The notes beneath the pieces were generated by a model. The model was not told the origin of the DNA, made no database searches, and saw nothing but the letters and a program-made list of their open reading frames with translations. Positions 24,915 through 32,304 of a stretch of 32,760 nucleotides of DNA are shown piece after piece. Every line of letters starts with the position of its first letter. The stretch's first letter is position 1. This DNA is from Clostridia bacterium (GTDB lineage: Bacteria > Bacillota_A > Clostridia > Christensenellales > Aristaeellaceae). The stretch is from assembly GCA_017412025.1 (NCBI GenBank), contig JAFQOY010000169.1:1-32760 (forward strand). The letters run 5' to 3'. The translations under genes were made by a program, and so were the position numbers.

Positions 24915-24943
24915 ATTATAACATAGAAGAATTTGGGTGACAA
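24915..24943 (-). promoter_or_regulatory. Promoter of glgP
   Basis: On the minus strand TTGTCA (24943-24938), 17-nt spacer and TATAAT (24920-24915), giving a leader of roughly 100 nt. Confidence 0.8.
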
Positions 24944-25174
24944 GGAAAAAGCTTGCGATTATTAGGTATTTTTGATCTTTTTATGTTTAAAAACGTCATT
25001 TTATAAAGAAAAACCGAACGTTCGCCCCAATATTATCCCCAATTTTGGATGTTTGATGCGCATGAACGTGCATTCCCGTCGTCTTCCCGGGAAGGATGCG
25101 CTGCTGAGCAATCTATGCGGAAGCGGCGCAGAATGTGAATGCGCCGCCTGCCGCAGACAGGAACAGAGGGCAGC
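24944..25174. other. Intergenic stretch between glgP promoter and murA terminator
   Basis: About 230 nt, AT-rich on its left side. Apart from a 10-base palindrome CGAACGTTCG at 25015-25024, I see no gene, RNA or repeat here. Open frames crossing it are shadows. Confidence 0.5.
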
Positions 25175-25206
25175 AAAAAACGTCTCTTTCCGGAAGGAAG
25201 GAGACG
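25175..25206 (-). terminator. Terminator of murA
   Basis: An 11-bp stem with one G-T pair (25206-25196 with 25191-25181 on the minus strand), a four-base loop and TTTTTT (25180-25175), 8 nt after the stop. Confidence 0.9.
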
Positions 25207-25214
25207 CTGAAAGC

Positions 25215-26486
25215 TTATTCGTATACGCGGGAGATGCTGGCGCCCAGCCCCTGGAGCTTGTCCTCCAGATGCTCGTAACCCCTGTCGATGAAGTGCGTAT
25301 TGCTGATCTCCGTCGTGCCCTGCGCCATCAGGCCGGCGACGACGAGCGCAGCGCCTGCGCGCAGGTCGCTTGCCTCCACGGCGGCGCCGTGCAGCTGCGG
25401 CACGCCCTCGATGACGGCTGTGCGGTCGAAGATCCGCACGCGCGCGCCCATGCGCTCCATCTCCATCAGATGGCGGAAGCGGGACTCGAAGATGTTTTCC
25501 ACGATGGTCGACGTGCCGGTGGCCGTACACAGCAGCGCGCTCATGGGCTGCTGCAGGTCGGTCGGGAAGCCGGGATAGACCTGCGTCTTAAAGGTGACGG
25601 CGCGGTGGCTGCCCACGGAGCAGACGCGGATGGAGTCGTCGCGCTCGTAGACGCGCGCGCCCATTTCCAGCAGCTTGGCGGTCAGCGCCTCCATATGCGT
25701 GGGGATGCAGCCGTTGATGGTGACGTCGCCGTGCGTCGCAGCGGCGGCGATCATCAGCGTGCCGGTCTCAATCTGATCGGGAATGACGGCATAGGGGCGG
25801 CGGCTCTGCAGGTTCTGCATGCCGCGGATACGGATGACGTCGGTGCCCGCGCCCTTGACCTTGCAGCCCATGGAGTTGAGGAAGTTGGCGGTATCGACGA
25901 TATGCGGTTCCTTGGCGGCGTTATAGATGGTGGTTGTGCCCTGCGCCATGGATGCGGCGAGCATGACGTTGATCGTGCCGCCGACGGTGACCATGTCCAT
26001 GAACACGTCGCCGCCTGCAAGGCCGCTCTTCGCCTGAGCGACGACCTCACCGCGCTCGGTCTCCACCTCTGCGCCGAGCATGCGCATGCCCTTGATGTGC
26101 TGATCGATCGGACGGCGGCCGATGTTGCAGCCGCCGGGCAGCGGCACCCTCGCCGCGCCGAAGCGTGCAAGCAGCGCGCCAATATAGTAAGAAGATGCGC
26201 GCATCCGGGAGCACAGGTCAAGCGGCACGTCGGTGCGGTTGATTGTGCTGGAATCAACCTCCATGACGCCTTCCTTCGGATCCCAGAGTACCTTTGCGCC
26301 CAGATAGCGCAGCGTTTCCGCAGAGACGTTGACGTCCTCGATGTTGGGCAGGTTTTCGATGATGCAGGGCGTCTGGCTCAGAATGGCGGCAGGAATGATG
26401 GCGACTGCGGTATTCTTGCCGCCGCTGACGCGGACGGAACCCTCCAGCCGCTGCCCACCGGTGATGAGCATTTTCTCTTCTGCCAT
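25215..26486 (-). CDS. murA: UDP-N-acetylglucosamine 1-carboxyvinyltransferase
   Basis: A 423-aa EPSP-synthase-fold enzyme that carries out the first committed step of peptidoglycan synthesis, adding enolpyruvate from PEP to UDP-GlcNAc. The substrate-binding Lys24-Asn25 pair is in VSGGKNTAV and the catalytic cysteine is Cys120 in LPGGCNIGRRP, so the protein should be sensitive to fosfomycin. The ATG at 26486 is preceded by GAGGAGG on the minus strand; a longer in-frame version from 26567 would overlap the promoter. Firmicutes often have two murA copies; which one this is cannot be told. Confidence 0.95.
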   Translation of the reverse strand: MAEEKMLITGGQRLEGSVRVSGGKNTAVAIIPAAILSQTPCIIENLPNIEDVNVSAETLRYLGAKVLWDPKEGVMEVDSSTINRTDVPLDLCSRMRASSYYIGALLARFGAARVPLPGGCNIGRRPIDQHIKGMRMLGAEVETERGEVVAQAKSGLAGGDVFMDMVTVGGTINVMLAASMAQGTTTIYNAAKEPHIVDTANFLNSMGCKVKGAGTDVIRIRGMQNLQSRRPYAVIPDQIETGTLMIAAAATHGDVTINGCIPTHMEALTAKLLEMGARVYERDDSIRVCSVGSHRAVTFKTQVYPGFPTDLQQPMSALLCTATGTSTIVENIFESRFRHLMEMERMGARVRIFDRTAVIEGVPQLHGAAVEASDLRAGAALVVAGLMAQGTTEISNTHFIDRGYEHLEDKLQGLGASISRVYE

Positions 26487-26538
26487 GCGTGTGCCTCCTC
26501 TGCCCTTTCGGGTCAAATGTCGGTATTTTAACTCATAC

Positions 26539-26567
26539 ATTATACACGGATGAACGCGCTTTGGCAA
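26539..26567 (-). promoter_or_regulatory. Promoter of murA
   Basis: On the minus strand TTGCCA (26567-26562), 17-nt spacer and TATAAT (26544-26539). Confidence 0.8.
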
Positions 26568-26583
26568 GACCTCTGCATTTTGC

Positions 26584-26805
26584 TTATTCTGCGGGGCTGG
26601 CGTATTCGATGAGTTCGTGAATGTCGGTTTTCAGGTACCAGCATAGTTTGCAGATGAGTGCGGCATCAATGCGCTGAAACTCATTGCGGCAATAGCGGTT
26701 CAGATTGGAGCGCGGGATATCCAGATCTTTGCAGAGCTGATTTTTTGAAATATGCTGCTTTTTGAGGATGTCTTCAATATGAAGAGTCAGTTTTCCATAA
26801 TCCAT
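26584..26805 (-). CDS. Small XRE/Cro-type DNA-binding regulator
   Basis: A 73-aa one-domain regulator (74 aa if the ATG at 26808 is used; the second ATG is better spaced from GAGGG). The helix-turn-helix is KNQLCKDLDIPRSNLNRYC (about residues 20-38), followed by FQRIDAALICKLCWYLKTDIHELIEY, the normal closing helices of the HTH_26/XRE group. It has four cysteines and no other domain. It is divergent from the 81-aa gene across an AT-rich region with a perfect dyad, its likely operator. This layout resembles repressor switches of plasmids, phages and small mobile units, but no such element is otherwise visible. Confidence 0.85.
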   Translation of the reverse strand: MDYGKLTLHIEDILKKQHISKNQLCKDLDIPRSNLNRYCRNEFQRIDAALICKLCWYLKTDIHELIEYASPAE

Positions 26806-26816
26806 CATGATCCCTC

Positions 26817-26845
26817 TTTACTTTGTTTGGATTATTATATATAAT
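26817..26845 (+). promoter_or_regulatory. Overlapping divergent promoters between XRE and 81-aa gene
   Basis: Rightward: TTTACT (26817-26822), 17-nt spacer, TATAAT (26840-26845). Leftward -10 TATAAT is at 26839-26834, with a poor -35. The two would compete for polymerase. Confidence 0.5.
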
Positions 26846-26861
26846 GACTGCATATCCAATA

Positions 26862-26879
26862 ACTCACTATTTAGTGAGT
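26862..26879. promoter_or_regulatory. Perfect dyad, probable XRE operator
   Basis: ACTCACTA (26862-26869), TT, TAGTGAGT (26872-26879): 8-bp perfect arms, 18 bp in all. It lies in the early transcribed leader of the 81-aa gene and near the -35 of the regulator, the right place for a two-way repressor site. It also would form a hairpin in mRNA. Confidence 0.6.
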
Positions 26880-26911
26880 CCTTAAATAATGATGGAAGGA
26901 GAGGGATAAAT

Positions 26912-27157
26912 ATGAGAAAAAGGATTGATGAAAAGAGAGAATTGCTCAGACGGAAAATTGAGGAGCTGTCTGAGGAGCATCGCCGCGCGGTGATCTGGGC
27001 AATTGAGCACTATCATGAAATTGAGAGAATGTGCAGGAGCGAGCCAATGACGCAGGAACAGAGGAAGATGCTGCTTGAACAGGCGGAGAGAAACAATGAT
27101 CCGTATTTGCTGGTGCTGATTATGATGGAAAAGACAATCAATGAACCGAAGCAATAA
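26912..27157 (+). CDS. Small helical hypothetical protein, 81 aa
   Basis: I do not recognise a family. The ATG at 26912 follows GGAGAGGG; an upstream in-frame extension to 26807 covers the promoter and is rejected. The product is highly charged and almost all helical: KRIDEKRELLRRKIEELSEEHRRAVIW looks like an amphipathic or coiled-coil helix, and the C-terminal part (NNDPYLLVLIMMEKTI) is hydrophobic. G+C content is lower than in neighbouring genes. Divergent pairing with the XRE regulator suggests the two form a regulated unit. Confidence 0.7.
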   Translation: MRKRIDEKRELLRRKIEELSEEHRRAVIWAIEHYHEIERMCRSEPMTQEQRKMLLEQAERNNDPYLLVLIMMEKTINEPKQ

Positions 27158-27202
27158 AAATCGGAAATTGAGGGATGAAAATAGCGGACGGGCACGTTTC
27201 TA

Positions 27203-27211
27203 TGATATAAT
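27203..27211 (+). promoter_or_regulatory. Extended -10 promoter of the FHA-SEDS-PBP cluster
   Basis: TGATATAAT (27203-27211) with no clear -35. The same TGATATAAT sequence occurs at 1325-1333. Confidence 0.55.
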
Positions 27212-27273
27212 CGATGGGAATATACTTTCCTGTCGGGCGCACCTGCCCGGGGAATTCGGGGAGGCGGAAGCGG

Positions 27274-27936
27274 ATGACACAGGCGTGGTATCGGGTAGCA
27301 TCGATGTGCTTTGGCTATGTGAGCGCGGGCGTCATCGCGCTGATTGTGCTGTTTTCGATACGCAAATATATTGCAGACCGCGCGCTCTGGCAGCGCGTGC
27401 GCCGGAATCTGCCCAGCGCTGGCGCTGTGGGCGCGCTGTGCGTGCTCAGCGGCGGCCGCCGCCTGAGCGCAGGGGAGGAAATTCCCGTGCCGTATGAGGG
27501 GACGATGGGGTCCTCGCACAGCTGCGACGTCTGCATCCCCGTGCGCAAGGTGCACATGCGGTCCGCCTTTTTCTGGGTGGAGAAGGACGGGCTGCACATG
27601 GTCGCGCTGCACAGAGACGGCTTTCTGGTGGACGACGTGGTTGTGGAGCCGGGCGATGAGGCTGTGCTGCACGACGGAGCCGTACTGCGCGTGGGCGATG
27701 CGAAGATGGTGCTGCGCATGTATGAAAGCCGCGGCGGCAGGATGACGCTGGACGGGCCGTATGTCACATCCAAGCGCCGAAGCAGCGCGCAGAAGGGACG
27801 CGGCGACGGCATCGGCGCACCGGGCAGAGCTGAGGAGCGGCGGGAAAAGAAGCTGGAAAAGAAGCTGCGCATGAAGCAGGACAAGGAACAGATGCAGGAG
27901 ATGAAAAAGAGGCGCGGCAGGCAGGCACGGGGGTGA
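27274..27936 (+). CDS. Membrane-anchored FHA-domain-like protein
   Basis: The ATG at 27274 with GGGGAGG (27258-27264) gives 220 aa. One membrane helix (about residues 11-28) is followed by an FHA-like domain: GTMGSSHSCDVCIPVRKVHM, then DGFLVDDVVVEPGDEAVLHDGAVLRVGD, which has the expected strand pattern and the phosphopeptide-binding Ser/His region, though the usual GR start is GS. The C terminus is a basic coiled-coil-like tail (EERREKKLEKKLRMKQDKEQ). FHA domains bind phosphothreonine. Its place just upstream of a SEDS/PBP pair mirrors FHA-RodA/FtsW-PBP clusters of Gram-positives, suggesting regulation of wall synthesis by phosphorylation; no kinase gene is in the window. Confidence 0.72.
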   Translation: MTQAWYRVASMCFGYVSAGVIALIVLFSIRKYIADRALWQRVRRNLPSAGAVGALCVLSGGRRLSAGEEIPVPYEGTMGSSHSCDVCIPVRKVHMRSAFFWVEKDGLHMVALHRDGFLVDDVVVEPGDEAVLHDGAVLRVGDAKMVLRMYESRGGRMTLDGPYVTSKRRSSAQKGRGDGIGAPGRAEERREKKLEKKLRMKQDKEQMQEMKKRRGRQARG

Positions 27937-27940
27937 GGCA

Positions 27941-29686
27941 ATGGCTTTGAAGAAAGAAGTTTTTAAAGCAAGGCCCAAACGCGCAGCTGCAAGGACGGCT
28001 GAGAATCCGGACAGACAGGCGGCCGTGAAAGCGGCAGAGAAGAGGGCTGCAGAAAAGAAGGCTCCAGAAAAGAAGGACACAGACAAGAAGGCTGCAGAAA
28101 GAAAAGCCGCAGAGAAGAAGGCGGCGGGAAAGAGACGGGCTGCGGACAAGCCGGAAGAAAAAAAGCCGACGACCAGGAAGACGGAGAACCGGAAAACGGC
28201 AGACAGGCAACCTGGGATCGGAAAGACGGCGGAAAAAAAGCCGGAAGAAAAGAAGAGCGCGGAAAAGAAAGCTGCTCCGCCCAAAGGGCGCGGGACGAGC
28301 GCGGCAGAAAAGAAAACCGTGCGAAAGCGGGCAGTGGTCAAAGAGGCGGAAAAGAAGCCGATCCCGCGCCGGGAATCCGGCCGGGAAAGACGCAGACGGG
28401 AGAAGATGGACGCCGTTTACCGCGACCGCAGGCGTGCGGTCAGCCGGGGCGCGGACATGAAAACAATCCTGATCGCGCTGCTGACGGCGCTTTTTGAAGG
28501 ATTCGGGCTATTGCTGTGCGCCGTGCGCACGCCGGGCGTCTTTGACACGCAGGCGCTGACGCTGCTGGCGGTCATGGCGCCGCTGTGCATGGCGACGGCG
28601 CTGGTTCTTCCGCGCCTGCTGCCGATTGACCCGCTGCTGATGGCGCTGACCAATTTTCTCTGCGGCGTGGGCGTGGTGATCCTCTACACCGTATCGCCTG
28701 AACGCGGCGCAAAGCAGGCGGCATATTATGTGCTGGGTATTGCGGCGATGATCGTCGTCAGCCTGATCGTGTTTCATAAGCGGCGCTTCAAGGGGCTTGC
28801 GATGCTGTCAATGGTGCTGGGGATCGGCGCGCTGATTCTGCCGCTGGCGTTTGGCGAGTGGTCCGGCGGCGCCAAAAACTGGGTGCAGCTGCCGTTTATC
28901 GGATCGTTCCAGCCGAGCGAGCTGGTCAAGCTTTCTCTGGTGCTGTCGATGGCGTATTACTTCAGCGCGCACAGAACGGTCTTTCAGATGATGCCGGCGA
29001 TTCTCTTTGCCGGCGCGTGCCTGCTTCTGCTGATGCTGCAGCGGGATCTGGGTACAGCGCTGATCTACTATGCGACGACGCTTGTGCTCTTTTATGCGGC
29101 GTGCGGCAACGTGCCGCTGACGGTGATCGGCCTTGGCGGCGGCGCGGCAGCGGCCGTGCTTGGATACAGAATGTTCGCGCATGTGAAGGTGCGCGTGGCC
29201 ATGTGGCGCAACCCATGGAGCGATCCGCTTGACAAGGGCTATCAGATCATTCAGGCGCTGCTGGCCATCGGCTCGGGCGGTCTGTTCGGCGTGGGGCTTG
29301 GGCAGGGGACGCCGGATATGATTCCTGCGTATTATAACGACTTTATCTTTGCCGTCATCTGCGAGCAGCTGGGGCTGATCTTCGGCCTGCTGGTGATGGC
29401 GGTGTATGTGCTGCTGGTGCTGCGGGGCGTGTCGGTCATCTCCCGCGCGCGGCGCTCGTTTGACATGCTGCTGGGGTGCGGCGTGCTGGCGATGCTGGCC
29501 ATTCAGACGCTCATGATTGTGGGCGGCGTCATCAAGATGCTGCCGCTGACGGGCGTGACGATGCCGTTTATCAGCTACGGCGGCTCCTCGCTTCTCTCCT
29601 GCATGATGATGATCGGGATTCTCAACGGCATCAGCGCCCGGGCGCAGCAGGACATGGAGGACGATATTCTGGGAATCAAAGAATAA
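27941..29686 (+). CDS. SEDS-family peptidoglycan polymerase (FtsW/RodA/SpoVE) with Lys-rich N-terminal tail
   Basis: A 581-aa protein. Residues 1 to about 172 are a soluble Lys/Ala/Glu-rich tail with many near-repeats (AAEKKAPEKK, KAAERKAAEKK); membrane segments start at about residue 174. The SEDS core has all expected motifs: FQPSELVKLSLVL, QRDLGTALIYY with the catalytic-type Asp, KGYQIIQALLAIGSGGLFGVGLG, DFIFAVICEQLG and MPFISYGGSSLL. It polymerises glycan strands from lipid II with a partner class B PBP, which is the next gene. Whether it serves division, elongation or spore cortex is not clear. The start at 27941 is 4 nt after the FHA stop; ATG 28457 would remove the tail but has no strong ribosome site. 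Confidence 0.9.
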   Translation: MALKKEVFKARPKRAAARTAENPDRQAAVKAAEKRAAEKKAPEKKDTDKKAAERKAAEKKAAGKRRAADKPEEKKPTTRKTENRKTADRQPGIGKTAEKKPEEKKSAEKKAAPPKGRGTSAAEKKTVRKRAVVKEAEKKPIPRRESGRERRRREKMDAVYRDRRRAVSRGADMKTILIALLTALFEGFGLLLCAVRTPGVFDTQALTLLAVMAPLCMATALVLPRLLPIDPLLMALTNFLCGVGVVILYTVSPERGAKQAAYYVLGIAAMIVVSLIVFHKRRFKGLAMLSMVLGIGALILPLAFGEWSGGAKNWVQLPFIGSFQPSELVKLSLVLSMAYYFSAHRTVFQMMPAILFAGACLLLLMLQRDLGTALIYYATTLVLFYAACGNVPLTVIGLGGGAAAAVLGYRMFAHVKVRVAMWRNPWSDPLDKGYQIIQALLAIGSGGLFGVGLGQGTPDMIPAYYNDFIFAVICEQLGLIFGLLVMAVYVLLVLRGVSVISRARRSFDMLLGCGVLAMLAIQTLMIVGGVIKMLPLTGVTMPFISYGGSSLLSCMMMIGILNGISARAQQDMEDDILGIKE

Positions 29687-29726
29687 CGCTTCCCCGCACG
29701 GAGGAAGCGGCGGAAGCTTCACGCGC

Positions 29727-29737
29727 AAGGGGGTGAT
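29727..29737 (+). promoter_or_regulatory. Ribosome binding site that points to an ATC start
   Basis: AAGGGGGTGAT matches the 3' end of 16S rRNA almost fully. It is 3 nt from the in-frame ATC at 29741 but 30 nt from the first ATG at 29768, too far for normal initiation. Confidence 0.6.
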
Positions 29738-29740
29738 ACT

Positions 29741-31150
29741 ATCAAGGTAATCAAGCGGCGGATTCATATGCTGACGATGCTGATGCTCGCGCTGTTTGGC
29801 CTGATGGCGGCATACTTCTGCTATTCGGTCTATTTTTACGGCGGCAGATGGATGGGCAATCCGCATAATCCGCGCATCTCCAGCCAGAAGCAGGAGGTGA
29901 TCATGGGCACGGTCACGGACAGGGACGGAACGGTGCTGGCCTATACCGACGAACAGACGGGCAGGCGGAAATACCATGGGAGCCGCGACACGCGCATGGC
30001 TGTTTCTCAGGTCATCGGCGACAGCGGCGGCAAGGCGTCGGCGGGCGTGGATACGTTCCACGCACAGTACATGCTGGGCTTCAGATCCAGCGTCTTTGAG
30101 CGCGTGGCCGACGCGCTGACGGGAACGCCTCAGCGCGGTGACGACATCTGCCTGACGATCTCCGAGCGGCTTTCACGCTATATCAGCGAACAGTTTCCTG
30201 AGGGGAAGCGCGGCGCAGTCGTCGTGCTCAATTATAAAACAAACGAGATTCTCTCGATGGTATCCATGCCGCAGTTTGATCCCATGAATCTGGAAGCGGC
30301 GCTTTCTGACGAGGAGGCGGGCGCGCTGATCAACCGCGCGACGCAGGGTCTGTATCCGCCGGGATCGACGTTCAAGATTGTTACGCTGGCGTCTGCGCTT
30401 GAGAATCTGCCGGATCTTCAGGACTTCGCCTTTGACTGCACGGGCTATTACCCGGTGGGCAATTATTCGGTGACGGAAAAGGAAGGGCACGGCTTTCAGT
30501 CGCTGTCCGACGCCTTTGCCAGCTCGTGCAATACGGCGTTTGCCGCGCTGTCGCAGGAGCTGGGATACGGCATGCTGGGACAGACGGCGGAGAAGCTCGG
30601 ATTCAATGAGAACTTTCTCTTTGGCGATCTGATCGTGTACAATTCGAGCTATCCCATCGATTACCTGAGTCCGGAGGATCTGGCGTGGTCGTCGATCGGC
30701 CAGGGGCGCGTGCTGACGACGCCGATGCATATGGCGCTGATCGCTTCGGCGATCGCCAATGGGGGCGTGATGCACGAGCCGCACCTGCTGCGGGAGATCA
30801 CCACGGCGCAGGGCGCGCGGCAAAAGCTGCCGGGCAGCTTTGAGGGCGTGCGCGTGCTGGAGGAAAGCGCGGCGGAGAGAATTGAACGGGAGATGATCCG
30901 CGTCGTCAAATCCGGAACGGGTTCGCGGGCTGCGCTTGGAAACGGCTACATCGTCGCCGGAAAAACCGGCTCGGCGGAGGTCAGCAACGATAAGAGCGTC
31001 GAGTCGCATGCGTGGTTTGTCGGCTATATCACCAATGACAACGCCCCGTACGCGGTATGCGTGCTGGTGGAAAACGGAGGTTCGGGCGGCGGCGTGGCTG
31101 CGCCGCTGGCCAGAAAGACGCTGCAGAAGGCCGTCAATCTGGGCCTTTGA
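29741..31150 (+). CDS. Class B penicillin-binding protein (transpeptidase), likely ATC start
   Basis: A 469-aa protein if begun at ATC 29741 (460 aa from ATG 29768). From the ATC it starts with a basic IKVIKRRIH before the single membrane helix, which is the usual N terminus of this class; there is no ATG, GTG or TTG between the SEDS stop and 29768. The dimerisation part is short and lies at about 45-150. The transpeptidase motifs are STFK (Ser200, ATG numbering), SCN (253-255) and KTG (399-401). It cross-links peptidoglycan outside the membrane and is the expected partner of the SEDS protein. It is followed by a 37-nt gap and then a solute-binding gene. Confidence 0.9.
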   Translation: MKVIKRRIHMLTMLMLALFGLMAAYFCYSVYFYGGRWMGNPHNPRISSQKQEVIMGTVTDRDGTVLAYTDEQTGRRKYHGSRDTRMAVSQVIGDSGGKASAGVDTFHAQYMLGFRSSVFERVADALTGTPQRGDDICLTISERLSRYISEQFPEGKRGAVVVLNYKTNEILSMVSMPQFDPMNLEAALSDEEAGALINRATQGLYPPGSTFKIVTLASALENLPDLQDFAFDCTGYYPVGNYSVTEKEGHGFQSLSDAFASSCNTAFAALSQELGYGMLGQTAEKLGFNENFLFGDLIVYNSSYPIDYLSPEDLAWSSIGQGRVLTTPMHMALIASAIANGGVMHEPHLLREITTAQGARQKLPGSFEGVRVLEESAAERIEREMIRVVKSGTGSRAALGNGYIVAGKTGSAEVSNDKSVESHAWFVGYITNDNAPYAVCVLVENGGSGGGVAAPLARKTLQKAVNLGL

Positions 31151-31187
31151 CACGGGGACGATGAATCAAAGACAAAGGAGGCCTGTT

Positions 31188-32291
31188 ATGAGAAAATGGA
31201 TGACCGGACTGGCAGGATTATGCATGCTGGCGCTGTGGGCAGGCGCATCGCTGGCGGCGGGCGTGACGCTGCATGTGCTGACGCCGTTTGCTGATATGGA
31301 TTTTGCCGCGCAGGGCTATATGGATATGATCACGGCCTGGGAAAGCGAAACGGGCAACGTGGTGGAGGATTATTCCGGCCTGCCGGACGAGGCGCTGATG
31401 GCGCAGCTTGGGGAGCTGATTGAATCGGGCGCGGCGGACGTCGTCGTGCTGCCGGTGGGCTCCGGGCTGACGGTCGGCGAATTGGTGAGCGCAGGAGAGC
31501 TGGAGCAGGCGATGGAAGGCGGCGTGCGGCGCTTTTCTTCCATGAAAGAGGAGGACGGCAGCATTCTGCTGACGCCTGTGCGCATGTACTGGGAAGCGCT
31601 GTATGTGAATACGGATGTGCTGGAAAAGTACGGCATTGCCGTGCCCAGGACGTTTGAACAGCTGCTTGCGGCCTGCGCGCTGCTTTCCCAGAATGGCGTG
31701 ACGCCCATCGCCAATGCGCTGTGCGACTGGAGCGAGATTGTGCTCAACTGCGCGGCGCTTGCCGGCGCGGATGCGGCGCAGTACGGACAGGAGGCGTCGC
31801 TTGAGGGCGCAAAGAACGTGCTTGAGATGCTTGTTCAGGTCGGCGCCTTTGGCGGAGATCCGTGGAATGTATCGGACGCGGACATGGAACAGGCGTTTCT
31901 TTCCGGCGAGGCGGCGATGCGTTTTGACGCGGACAGTCTCGCGTATATGGTGGATGAATCGCGGCTGGATCAGACGGTTGTGACGGCTGTGCCGGTGATG
32001 CATGGCACGACGGGCGATGTGATCGTGGGCGTGCCGACGTTCGGCGCGGCGATTACGCGCAGCTGCTGGCAGGATGACGCACGGTTTGAGGCGGCGCTGT
32101 CGCTGCTGGGCAGGATGCTCTCCGGCGATGGATTCAGGGCGCTGTGCGCGCCGGTGGGCGGAGAGCTTGGTCGGAGCATTGCGCAGATGACGGCCGACGC
32201 CAAAGACTGCAGCGGCATTCTCTATGACATGAACCCGGACGGCTTTGACGCATGGGCGGAAAAGACCGTTGCCTCGCTGATGGGCAGGTAA
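31188..32291 (+). CDS. Extracellular solute-binding protein (ABC transporter type 1)
   Basis: A 367-aa secreted protein starting at ATG 31188 behind AAAGGAGG. It has a signal peptide (about 1-24, ending ASLAAG) with no lipobox cysteine, so anchoring to the membrane is not evident. The body has the family 1 pattern: VTLHVLTPFADMDFAAQGYMDMITAWESETGNVV, RMYWEALYVNTDVLEKYGIAVP, and later FLSGEAAMRFDADSLAYMV. It would bind a sugar or other small solute and hand it to an ABC permease, but no permease or ATPase is in the window. It follows the PBP closely and may be co-transcribed. Confidence 0.82.
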   Translation: MRKWMTGLAGLCMLALWAGASLAAGVTLHVLTPFADMDFAAQGYMDMITAWESETGNVVEDYSGLPDEALMAQLGELIESGAADVVVLPVGSGLTVGELVSAGELEQAMEGGVRRFSSMKEEDGSILLTPVRMYWEALYVNTDVLEKYGIAVPRTFEQLLAACALLSQNGVTPIANALCDWSEIVLNCAALAGADAAQYGQEASLEGAKNVLEMLVQVGAFGGDPWNVSDADMEQAFLSGEAAMRFDADSLAYMVDESRLDQTVVTAVPVMHGTTGDVIVGVPTFGAAITRSCWQDDARFEAALSLLGRMLSGDGFRALCAPVGGELGRSIAQMTADAKDCSGILYDMNPDGFDAWAEKTVASLMGR

Positions 32292-32304
32292 AAAACGGAC
32301 ATAT

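Noticed and set aside
25015..25024. CGAACGTTCG palindrome upstream of murA terminator
   Set aside because: Ten-base palindromes are common by chance and no promoter or protein site is next to it.
27960..28420. Possible nucleotide tandem repeat in the SEDS N-terminal region
   Set aside because: The repeats are at residue level (KKAAEKK); the DNA units are degenerate and of unequal spacing, so no tandem repeat is called.
29687..29709. CGCTTCC/GGAAGCG hairpin after the SEDS gene
   Set aside because: No T tract follows and the PBP gene is the next cistron, so it is not called a terminator.
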